This document shows positions 19,750 through 26,964 of a stretch of DNA of 37,834 bases, in pieces. A program made the translations under genes and the position numbers. This stretch comes from Parendozoicomonas sp. Alg238-R29. GTDB taxonomy: Bacteria; Pseudomonadota; Gammaproteobacteria; Pseudomonadales; Endozoicomonadaceae. The notes beneath the pieces were generated by a model, which saw nothing but the letters and a program-made list of their open reading frames with translations, searched no databases and was not told the origin of the DNA. How positions within the stretch are numbered: the first letter of the stretch is position 1; every line of letters begins with the position of its first letter. Where the stretch lies: positions 1-37,834 of the forward strand of contig NZ_CAMZOG010000044.1 in assembly GCF_947331445.1 (NCBI RefSeq), read 5' to 3'.

Positions 19750-19763
19750 TTTCCTATAGGATA
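19750..19763. promoter_or_regulatory. Operator-like site upstream of the AGCS symporter
   Basis: TTTCCTATAGGATA matches the same palindrome with one mismatch in the right arm. It lies about 140 bp upstream of the symporter start and about 20 bp before a long hairpin. Confidence 0.5.
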
Positions 19764-19783
19764 GTTTTGCCCACAGCTGTTCG

Positions 19784-19828
19784 GTTTCCACCCTATAAAT
19801 AAGTAGAACTTATTTATAGGGTGGAAAC
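19784..19828. repeat. Perfect 21-bp inverted repeat with 3-base loop
   Basis: Bases 19784-19804 (GTTTCCACCC...AATAAGT) and 19808-19828 are exact reverse complements with only AGA between. There is no T run on either side, so it is not a standard terminator. It lies in the 5' leader region of the symporter gene, 75 bp before the start, and could be an mRNA-stabilising or -silencing hairpin, a protein site or a tiny palindromic mobile element. The rest of the 475-bp gap between glyA and the symporter shows only the two operator-like sites. Confidence 0.9.
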
Positions 19829-19902
19829 AGCACAATAAATACAAACAACAGCAGTCGTGCTCTTGCAGAGTCGGCCATAACAATAAGAAGGTATTCCCTC
19901 CT

Positions 19903-21285
19903 ATGGAAGCTCTTACCAATTTTTTCAGTGATTTAAATAGTATTGTATGGGGGCCGGTGATGCTGGTTCTTATACTGGGTACCGGCCTTTTCTTGATGCT
20001 TGGTCTTCGTTTGATGCCACTCCTGAAGCTTGGAACTGGTTTCAAGCTCATGTGGGATGGCAGAAAGAGCAAGGATGACGAAAAAGATTCCGGTGAAATT
20101 TCTCCTTTTCAGGCATTGATGACAGCTCTGTCCGCAACTGTAGGTACCGGTAACATTGCCGGTGTTGCTACAGCTGTATTCCTTGGTGGCCCTGGTGCTT
20201 TGTTCTGGATGTGGTGTACTGCTCTTGTGGGTATGGCCACGAAGTTCTCCGAGGCTGTTCTGGCTGTAAAATTCCGTGAAGTGGATGAAGAGGGTAACCA
20301 TGTTGGTGGCCCGATGTACTACATCAAAAACGGCCTCGGCCCCAAGTGGGCATGGTTGGGAACGACCTTTGCGGTGTTTGCATCTATTGCTGCTTTCGGT
20401 ATCGGTAACACGGTTCAGGCCAACTCGGTTGCCAGTGTGCTCGAAGTAAACTTTGGCATTCCTCTGGTGGTAACCGGTGTCATTCTGATGGCTCTGGTTG
20501 GTGCTGTATTGCTGGGTGGTGTTAAGCGTATCGGTGCTGTTGCCGGTGCTCTGGTTCCCGTTATGGCGATTGCTTACCTGATTGCTGGCCTGGTTGTTCT
20601 GGGTATTAACGCTGATCAGCTACCTCACGCTCTGGAACTGGTATTCACTTACGCATTTACTGAAACAGCTGCTGAAGGTGGTTTTGCTGGTGCGGCCGTA
20701 TGGATGGCGATTCGCTTTGGTGTGGCTCGTGGTATCTTCTCTAACGAAGCCGGTCTGGGTTCTGCCCCGATTGCTCACGCAGCGTCTCAAACTAAAGATC
20801 CTGTTCGTCAGGGTTTGGTTGCCATGCTGGGTACATTCATTGATACCATCATCATTTGTTCCATTACTGGTCTAGCGATTATCTCCTCTGGTTTGTGGAC
20901 TTCTGGTGAATCTGGTGCGGCGTTGACCTCTGCAGCATTTGCTCAAGCCCTGCCTGGTGTTGGTAACTACATCATTGCTGTTGCTCTGAGTATCTTTGCT
21001 TTCACTACCATTCTGGGTTGGGCGTTGTACGGTGAGCGCAGCATTGAATTCCTGTTCGGTGTGAAAGCTATCAAGCCTTACCGTATTGTTTGGATTCTGG
21101 CTGTACCTGCCGGTGCTGTTCTGAGTCTCGACTTTATCTGGCTGGTCGCGGATACCCTGAACGCCATGATGGCCCTGCCTAACCTGATCGCTCTGGTTCT
21201 GTTGAGCCCAGTTGTGTTCAAGCTGGCTCGTGAATACTTCTCTCGCAATCGTGATGTTAAAGGCGAAACTGTCTCTTCTCACTAA
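19903..21285 (+). CDS. Na+/alanine-glycine symporter, AGCS family
   Basis: This 460-residue integral membrane protein has about 10-11 helices. The family signature is clear: SATVGTGNIAGVATAVFLGG (residues about 76-95), followed by GALFWMWCTALVGMATKFSEA. GGPMYYIKNGLG, RFGVARGIFSNEAGLGSAPIAHA and the C-terminal FTTILGWALYGERSIEFLFG are also typical of AlsT/DagA proteins. It imports alanine or glycine with sodium. The neighbourhood (glyA, serine dehydratase, gcv) argues for glycine as the physiological substrate. GAAGG lies 11 bases before the ATG. In some vibrios the homologous gene is controlled by a tandem glycine riboswitch; I could not find that motif here, and instead see a palindromic operator-like site and a long hairpin. 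Confidence 0.93.
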   Translation: MEALTNFFSDLNSIVWGPVMLVLILGTGLFLMLGLRLMPLLKLGTGFKLMWDGRKSKDDEKDSGEISPFQALMTALSATVGTGNIAGVATAVFLGGPGALFWMWCTALVGMATKFSEAVLAVKFREVDEEGNHVGGPMYYIKNGLGPKWAWLGTTFAVFASIAAFGIGNTVQANSVASVLEVNFGIPLVVTGVILMALVGAVLLGGVKRIGAVAGALVPVMAIAYLIAGLVVLGINADQLPHALELVFTYAFTETAAEGGFAGAAVWMAIRFGVARGIFSNEAGLGSAPIAHAASQTKDPVRQGLVAMLGTFIDTIIICSITGLAIISSGLWTSGESGAALTSAAFAQALPGVGNYIIAVALSIFAFTTILGWALYGERSIEFLFGVKAIKPYRIVWILAVPAGAVLSLDFIWLVADTLNAMMALPNLIALVLLSPVVFKLAREYFSRNRDVKGETVSSH

Positions 21286-21300
21286 TCCCTGCTGTTAAAA

Positions 21301-21330
21301 GGAAGAGCTCAGGCTCTTCCTTTCCTGTTT
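21301..21330 (+). terminator. Intrinsic terminator after the AGCS symporter
   Basis: GGAAGAGC (21301-21308) and GCTCTTCC (21313-21320) with loop TCAG are followed by TTTCCTGTTTTT. It starts 15 bp after the stop codon. Confidence 0.85.
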
Positions 21331-21353
21331 TTACACCTGTTTTTACACCTGTT
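21324..21353. repeat. 12-bp tandem repeat, 2.5 copies
   Basis: CCTGTTTTTACA occurs twice head to tail, followed by a partial third copy (CCTGTT). The first copy contains the T tract of the terminator, so the repeat duplicates the termination tract. Confidence 0.8.
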
Positions 21354-21410
21354 GAAGCATGATAGGCAGACGCTTTCGACAGCGGTGTTCCCTCCGAGAG
21401 GAATGAAGCT

Positions 21411-22160
21411 GTGAGTTATTCCCAAGTTATTAATAGCATTGTTTTAGTGTGCTGTGTGTTTATGGCACTGAAAAGCCACGCTCAAGACAAACTGGTACTC
21501 CTTACTGAAAATTATCCTCCTTTTAATATGAGCGTGGAGGATAAAAATTTTGCCCGTGGTAATGGTATTGATGGTGTGTCCACAGACCTTGTGCGAGAGA
21601 TGGTAGAGAGGTCGGGTATTCCCTACAGTCTAACTTTGCGCTCTCCTTGGAGTCGTATCTTTGATATGGCCCAGAAAAGGCCGAATTATGGGCTGTTCTC
21701 AACCACCTTCACAGAAGAGCGAAAGCCTTTGTTTAAGTGGGTAGGTCCATTGGTTGCCAATGATTGGGTGATTTTCAAAAAGGCTGGCAGCACTATTGAG
21801 ATTACATCCCTCGGTGACCTGAAACGCTACAAGGTCGGAGGTTATAAAGGGGATGCAACCTCTGAATTCCTGAAAGAAAAAGGAATAAACGTTATCGAAG
21901 CTGTCACTGATAAACGCAATGCTGAAAAATTGTCCGGTGGTCATATCGACTTATGGGCATCCAGTCGTTATTCCGCACCTTATATCGCTGATGTGGCAGG
22001 AGTCGACGAACCTGTCGCTGCATATACGTTCCGCTCAGTAGAGCTTTACCTCGCCCTGAATAAAGGAACCCCTGACAGTGTGGTGTCCAAACTGCAGGAT
22101 TCCCTTGATGGGATGAAAGATGACGGTACGGTAGCTGAAATTATGGATCGTTACCTGTAG
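21411..22160 (+). CDS. Periplasmic amino-acid-type solute-binding protein (SBP_bac_3)
   Basis: The protein has 249 residues with a GTG start supported by GAGAGG about nine bases upstream. A signal peptide (hydrophobic 7-20, cleaved after SHA) is followed by KLVLLTENYPPFN, the common opening of family-3 binding proteins, then the two-lobed fold (GVSTDLVREMVER, SLGDLKRYKVGGYKGDATSEFL, DLWASSRYSAPYI). Length fits the family. No ABC permease or ATPase gene is adjacent, so it is an orphan; related lone proteins act with distant transporters or as sensors. It follows the symporter terminator and is transcribed separately. Ligand is probably a polar amino acid or derivative, but nothing in the sequence fixes it. 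It ends 12 bp before a convergent pseudogene. Confidence 0.82.
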   Translation: MSYSQVINSIVLVCCVFMALKSHAQDKLVLLTENYPPFNMSVEDKNFARGNGIDGVSTDLVREMVERSGIPYSLTLRSPWSRIFDMAQKRPNYGLFSTTFTEERKPLFKWVGPLVANDWVIFKKAGSTIEITSLGDLKRYKVGGYKGDATSEFLKEKGINVIEAVTDKRNAEKLSGGHIDLWASSRYSAPYIADVAGVDEPVAAYTFRSVELYLALNKGTPDSVVSKLQDSLDGMKDDGTVAEIMDRYL

Positions 22161-22171
22161 CGGCTTTTGAA

Positions 22172-22612
22172 TCAGGGGTGAAGGTAGACTTCCCCTTCTT
22201 TCATCACAAATTCTACCTGTTGTAAAAGACTGATGTTGTGTAGAGGGCTGCCTTCAGCAGCGATGATGTCGGCAGTAAACCCGGGCTTAATCTGCCCCCG
22301 ATGCCTTTGTCCCAGGAGTTCTGCAGCTTGGGCTGTTGCAGTGCGCAGTGAATCAATTGTAGACATCCCAAGTTCAACCAGATGCTCAAACTCTCTGGCG
22401 TTTTTGCCATGGGGAACAATGGAAGCATCAGTTCTATATCTTCTGGTCAATCATAAATCCATGCTCAACAGAATCTACACCGGCCGGGCTGCCGCATTGA
22501 TTGAAGAGGAAGTATGAGCGTGGGCAGCAACGCGAAGACCGTGGCGGTGTGCTTCCTGAACCAGAGTATTTAATCTCTGAGGGTTAAATTCCCCGCAGCT
22601 TGCTGAGGGGCA
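22172..22612 (-). pseudogene. Amidohydrolase (imidazolonepropionase/Xaa-Pro dipeptidase-like) remnant
   Basis: The 3' piece (22172-22450) encodes a clean C-terminus: TDASIVPHGKNAREFEHLVELGMS, then TAQAAELLGQ and IKPGFTADIIAAEGSP, the standard end of metal-dependent amidohydrolases. Upstream in other frames are GEFNPQRLNTLVQEAHRHGL, VAAHAH (a metal-ligand region) and, one frame over, GVDSVEHGFMIDQK. The family's sequence between IDQK and TDASI is missing, and the N-terminal third of a normal 400-residue enzyme is absent. So this is a gene with a frameshift, an internal deletion and 5' loss. It abuts the binding-protein gene convergently. Confidence 0.85.
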
Positions 22613-22615
22613 GTT

Positions 22616-22964
22616 CATTCACTTCTTTTCTGAAACTTTGCCTGAAGTTGGAGCACCGTTAGTCAACAGAATTAATGATGATTTTCAGGTGCTAAAGCCA
22701 GCATCTTGAGTTCACTCGGGTATATAACAATGTAAATTGCTAACTATCCAACTGAGACATGCCTTTTCGTTTGTTTTTCCAGCTGGATTTTATTCAAAAA
22801 AATAGATATTTGCTCTGGTGATGTGTCGTTTGATATGCATCAAGCAGCCCTTGGGTGCTCCTGTCAAAGTTGTAAGATCAGCTTACATATTCCATGCCTG
22901 CGTAAACTTTTTACCGCCATAACCTGTCCATGATCTGTTATTAGAGCTTTTATAAGGTATCAGT
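22616..22964. other. Gene-free, AT-rich spacer upstream of the phosphatase gene
   Basis: I see no coding frame, RNA gene or repeat here. It must contain the promoter of the PP2C gene; AAGG lies seven bases before that gene's ATG. The left part may hold further decayed bases of the amidohydrolase gene. Confidence 0.5.
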
Positions 22965-24431
22965 ATGCAGGCAAGCGCACATAAACCCAGCACACCCAAA
23001 CATATGCCACTCATTAGAGTGGTACCTGTCGCTACCTCAGAATCGGTTGAGTCAGCAAAACAAGGTCATCGTACTGTGAAAGTCTCACATCAGAGCCCCA
23101 GAAGTGTGCATGAGGATGGTGGTCACCGAGCTACAGGTGTACGTTCATCCTGTCAGTTTGAGGTGAGAGTCTACAAAACTCCTGACAAGGTTCGCTACAG
23201 CGCGCATGAAAGAGAAGAACTGAAAGATGATGCATATCCCCAATTGAAGTGTTTTCAATGCAAAAGTATCGGTATTCGAGAAATCCCTGTAACGCATGAC
23301 AATTTAGATAAAACCAAGTTGTTGAATGATGAATATTGGCTTGAGTTAGATGCAGGAGCTGTTGAGAGAAAAAGAAAGAAGCAAATAGAGCTGGCACAGA
23401 AACAGCAGAATGGTTCCCAGCAGAAAGTCAAGAATAATTGGTTTCATCAGAATTTCCAAGCACAGTTAGATGCTTTTATTTCGACAGGATACTCTCCAGA
23501 TAGTATACAACGCTCTGATATTGAAAGTGCGGATTGGGGAAGTGAGTGTTTATGGCCAGCAGCAACGGCGAAAGCACAAGGAGGCAAAAAAGTTCAACAA
23601 GACTATACCGGCAATACAGCATTTGATGTGTTCACGCCAGATGGTCACCTTCCATATCAGGCTTATTTCGTTTTGGATGGACACGGTGAAGAGGCTGAAC
23701 GATTTGTATGCTTGGCTCTTCCCATGTTGAAAGAGAAGATAAACGCTGATTTAAATAGCTTTTCAGAAAAGCTGTACCTTGATGTTGCAGAAAACTGTGC
23801 ATTAAAGAAGTCTTTTGTTGACACAAGTGTTTGTATTAAAAATCTTGGGCTCGCTTTCAGTGGGATGTGGTGTGGTTCTACGGTATGTACGATGTTGATA
23901 AGGGGGAGAAAGCTCGTTGTCGCTAACTTGGGAGACACGAGAGCGATTGCTTCTGACAGTGCTGGAAAAACAGTACAGCTTACGGTTGATGCCAAGCCTG
24001 AAGACTCAGTATTCGGTTCATCAATATACAAAAGAGGTGGTAAAGTTATCCAGGATGGTTCTGGTAATGCCTACCGAGTAGGGAATATGCTCGCTCCAGC
24101 CAGAAGTCTCGGTTGCGGTATTGTTACCGGTGTTTCTGCCCGCCCTAAAATTTCTGAATATAATTTGGGTGATGAAGAGGAAACACTTGTAATAGCCAGT
24201 GATGGTGTTTGGGATATTGCATCATCCGACCAGGTTGGGAAACTTGCTTCCGGCATGAGGAAGGTGGGAGCTTCACCAAAAGAGGTTGCGAATGCCATTA
24301 TTTCTTTATGTCTTAAAGCTGCAACAGAAGCCAACAAAATCATAATGCCACCGATAACGAGTTTTCCTGATAATATGTCAGTGGTTGTGGTTTTTGCTGA
24401 TGAGAATGAACATTTGGAAACAACAGTTTAA
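22965..24431 (+). CDS. Eukaryotic-type PP2C protein phosphatase with novel N-terminal region
   Basis: The protein has 488 residues. Residues 1-195 are basic and polar, without a signal peptide, and carry paired cysteines (CFQC, 96-99) and a coiled-coil-like lysine/glutamine stretch (135-155); I recognise no domain. Residues 200-480 form a PP2C domain. The metal-binding acidic set is complete: D213 in QQDYTGN, D238-G239 in VLDGHG, D413 in ASDGVWD and D469 in PDNMSVVV; GSTVCTM (304-310) and NLGDTRA (321-327) are also standard. It should be an active Mg/Mn-dependent Ser/Thr phosphatase. The fuller eukaryotic layout (DGHG...SDGVWD...PDNMS) and the long extra N-terminus differ from small bacterial Stp/PrpC enzymes. 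No cognate kinase gene is adjacent; the nearest is at 33400. Flanks are an amidohydrolase ruin and an IS630 ruin, so it lies in a patch of unstable DNA. Confidence 0.88.
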   Translation: MQASAHKPSTPKHMPLIRVVPVATSESVESAKQGHRTVKVSHQSPRSVHEDGGHRATGVRSSCQFEVRVYKTPDKVRYSAHEREELKDDAYPQLKCFQCKSIGIREIPVTHDNLDKTKLLNDEYWLELDAGAVERKRKKQIELAQKQQNGSQQKVKNNWFHQNFQAQLDAFISTGYSPDSIQRSDIESADWGSECLWPAATAKAQGGKKVQQDYTGNTAFDVFTPDGHLPYQAYFVLDGHGEEAERFVCLALPMLKEKINADLNSFSEKLYLDVAENCALKKSFVDTSVCIKNLGLAFSGMWCGSTVCTMLIRGRKLVVANLGDTRAIASDSAGKTVQLTVDAKPEDSVFGSSIYKRGGKVIQDGSGNAYRVGNMLAPARSLGCGIVTGVSARPKISEYNLGDEEETLVIASDGVWDIASSDQVGKLASGMRKVGASPKEVANAIISLCLKAATEANKIIMPPITSFPDNMSVVVVFADENEHLETTV

Positions 24432-24533
24432 TTGAGAGTGCCTCTAGTGCAGGAAAGCGCTGATACCTGCACATATGAAAATATGTTTTGATTCGTCCCC
24501 CTTTTTTTCAAACAGTAGTAGCAGTAGTAAGAA

Positions 24534-25261
24534 GTGCCATCAAAGCATACCCAACAGATCATTTTGTCGGAACAACAGCGTAATGATCTGGAACTCATTA
24601 TCCGCCAGCGGAAAAGCGCCCAGTCCATAGTTCTTAGAGCCAAAACCATATTGGCTGGAGCTGAAGGAAAAAGCCTTCTGGGGACAACTAAAGAACTCAG
24701 GTGTAACCGTGAAACTGTTACACGTTGGCGGAAGCATTGGGTTGAACGCAGCGATGAGCTCCCTGTTTTAGAAAAACGAAAAGAAGCGCCTCGTCCTGGA
24801 GCTAAACCCAAGTTTACCGAAGAGCAAATTTGCCTGATTGTCGCTATGTCTTGTGACAAACCAGAAGAACATGGTTACCCACTCAGTCACTGGTCAGAAA
24901 ACTCGCTGGCTATGGCTGCTCAGGATAAAGGCATCGTCCCATCGATCTCGCAGAGACAGGGAGGGCGATTTTTAAAATCGTCCCGATAAAGTGAAGGGTT
25001 GGGTAGACACCCCTCGGGATGAAGCCTTCGAAATACACAGCGCAGATGTATGCGACACTTACCGTCAAGCCGGGTTATATTGAAAAGCGGGAATTTGAGT
25101 ATAAGCGTCACGGGACTCAGGCTCTGCTCGCAGGAATGGATGTCGGCACAGGTAAGGTTATCCCTCTTGTAAGAGATACACAGACGGAACAGGATTTTGT
25201 CATAGATCGTCTGAATATTCATATGTCAGAGGCTGCGGTTAAGGCCGTAGCCAGAAACTAG
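24534..25261 (+). pseudogene. IS630-family transposase, broken
   Basis: The 5' frame (24534-24989) encodes the winged-helix part: a basic N-terminus, VLRAKTILAGAEGKS, NRETVTRWRKHWVER and RPGAKPKFTEEQ. It then breaks. The next stretch, DKVKGWVDTPRDEAFEIHSA, is in another frame (about 24990-25060), and the rest, IEKREFEYKRHGTQALLAGMDVGTGKV, in yet another (from 25019). The sequence stops at 25261 after about the first half of the DDE domain, so the final catalytic acids are lost. At least two frameshifts plus a 3' truncation make this non-functional. No clear inverted repeats remain. Confidence 0.88.
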
Positions 25262-25286
25262 AAATACTTCATATCGTTGAAGGTAC

Positions 25287-25324
25287 AAAAAAGCCGTGGC
25301 CAGCAGTGCTGGTCACGGCTTTTT
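25287..25324. terminator. Strong bidirectional terminator after putP
   Basis: GCCGTG-G-CCAGC (25293-25304) pairs with GCTGG-T-CACGGC (25308-25319), flanked by an A run (25287-25292) and a T run (25320-25324). It ends 16 bp from the putP stop and would stop both putP and any readthrough from the IS630 remnant. Confidence 0.9.
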
Positions 25325-25340
25325 ACTGATCAGTTATGGA

Positions 25341-26831
25341 TCAGGAAATAGCGCGCTGTACTTCATCAAATTCATTGGTGATTTCCTCGGAAGGTTCACC
25401 AGATGTCAGGCTGACAATAACAATCGCCACTGTGGCGAAGAGAATACCTGGCACAATTTCATAAAGATCGAAGATGCCACCGCTGACTTGTTTCCAGGTA
25501 ACAACGGTTACGCCACCAATAATGATTCCTGCCAGAGCACCGTTTCGGTTCATGCGCTTCCAGAACATGCTAATCAGTAGCGCAGGGCCAAAGGCGGCGC
25601 CGAAACCTGCCCAAGCATAGGACACAAGACCAAGAACGGAGCTGTTTGGATTCATGGCCAGGGCTAGCGCTACAAGTGCAATAGCGACGACAGCAATGCG
25701 GCCCACCATCAAGACTTCTTTCGAAGACGCATCTTTGCGAAGAACGGCTTTATAGAAGTCTTCTGCAAGAGCGGAGGATGAAACCAGCAGCTGAGAATCC
25801 GCTGTACTCATGATGGCAGCCAGAATGGCAGCCAGCAGAATACCAGCAACAATAGGGTGGAATATGGCATTGACCAGCACCATGAAGATGGTTTCACCAT
25901 CACCCAGAGAGCTGCCAGTACTGTTCAGGTAGATCAAACCTACCAGGCCGACAAGCATGGCGCCTGTCATAGAGAGACCGCTCCAGATGACAGCAATACG
26001 GCGTGCAGTAGGTACATCGTCCTGAGAGCGGATGCCGGCAAAACGTGCCAGAATATGTGGCTGACCAAAGTAGCCAAGGCCCCATGCTGCAAGAGATGCG
26101 ATAGCAATCCAGGTCAGGGCTTCACCTTCAGAGCTGGTCCAGATATTCAGCATCTCAGGATTGTGACTTTCCAGAAGCTGCAATAGAGATTGATCGGATG
26201 GGCCGGTTTGCAGAGCAATGACTGGCACTATAACCAGGGCAGCGGCCATCAACAGACCTTGGACAAGATCGGTCCAGGAAACAGCCAGGAAACCACCAAA
26301 CAAGGTATAGGAAATGATGCATACCGTTCCAACAATAACAGCCACGCTGTAATCAAGACCAAACACGGTTTCAAACAGTTTTCCGCCCGCAACAAGACCT
26401 GAGCTGGTGTAGAACAGGAAGAACAGCAGAATAAAGAAGGCAGAGACAATCTGCAGCATTCTGGAGTTGTCGCGGAAGCGGTTGGTAAAGAACTCAGGCA
26501 GTGTCAGGGCGTTACCTGCCACTTCGCTGTAAACCCGCAGTCGCTTAGCCATTAGTAGCCAGTTCAGCCAGGTACCGATCAGCAAACCGCCCGCGAGCCA
26601 GAAAGCTTCGAAGCCAGCAGCAAACGCGTAACCGGGCAAGCCCAGCAGTAACCAGCCACTCATATCTGAGGCGCCAGCACTCAATGCAGCAGGCCAAGGG
26701 CCTAAGGAGCGTCCGCCAAGAAAGTAATCTTCAGAATTGCTGGTGCGTTTCCAGGCCCACAGGCCTATACCCAGCATCATGGCAAGATAAACGATAAAGG
26801 TGCTGATAATTGCACCGCTGTTTTCGGTCAT
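25341..26831 (-). CDS. putP: Sodium/proline symporter
   Basis: The protein has 496 residues, the size of E. coli PutP, with about 13 membrane helices in the SSS (LeuT-fold) family. Hallmarks include the NSEDYFLGGRSLGPWPAALS opening, ASDMSGWLLLGLPG (the Na+/substrate region of helix II), GWLNWLLMAKRLRVY-type loop LNWLLMAKRLRVYSE, LFGGFLAVSWTDLVQG, QPHILARF and AIMSTADSQLLVSSSALAEDF. AAAGGGA precedes the ATG. It imports proline with sodium for the PutA enzyme encoded just upstream on the same strand. The 133-bp putA-putP gap holds a perfect hairpin that could lower putP expression relative to putA. Confidence 0.96.
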   Translation of the reverse strand: MTENSGAIISTFIVYLAMMLGIGLWAWKRTSNSEDYFLGGRSLGPWPAALSAGASDMSGWLLLGLPGYAFAAGFEAFWLAGGLLIGTWLNWLLMAKRLRVYSEVAGNALTLPEFFTNRFRDNSRMLQIVSAFFILLFFLFYTSSGLVAGGKLFETVFGLDYSVAVIVGTVCIISYTLFGGFLAVSWTDLVQGLLMAAALVIVPVIALQTGPSDQSLLQLLESHNPEMLNIWTSSEGEALTWIAIASLAAWGLGYFGQPHILARFAGIRSQDDVPTARRIAVIWSGLSMTGAMLVGLVGLIYLNSTGSSLGDGETIFMVLVNAIFHPIVAGILLAAILAAIMSTADSQLLVSSSALAEDFYKAVLRKDASSKEVLMVGRIAVVAIALVALALAMNPNSSVLGLVSYAWAGFGAAFGPALLISMFWKRMNRNGALAGIIIGGVTVVTWKQVSGGIFDLYEIVPGILFATVAIVIVSLTSGEPSEEITNEFDEVQRAIS

Positions 26832-26910
26832 GGGATATCCCTTTTGTATTTATATTGGGAATGGTTTTGTTTTCACGCTCGTGGACAAAATGTCCCAAAA
26901 AGCTCAAAGG

Positions 26911-26941
26911 GGAGTTCTTCGATTTATCATCGAAGAACTCC
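26911..26941 (-). terminator. 13-bp hairpin in the putA-putP gap (attenuator or processing site)
   Basis: GGAGTTCTTCGAT (26911-26923) and ATCGAAGAACTCC (26929-26941) are exact inverted copies with a 5-base loop. On the minus strand it begins 24 bp after the putA stop; a TTTTT comes only about 11 bases later, so full termination is uncertain. Confidence 0.6.
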
Positions 26942-26964
26942 GAAACATCTATAAAATCAAGATG

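Noticed and set aside
19563-19902. Glycine riboswitch upstream of the AGCS symporter, as in some vibrios
   Set aside because: I looked for the conserved aptamer core and tandem arrangement in this leader and in 17116-17360 and did not see them; the recurring feature is a protein-type palindrome instead.
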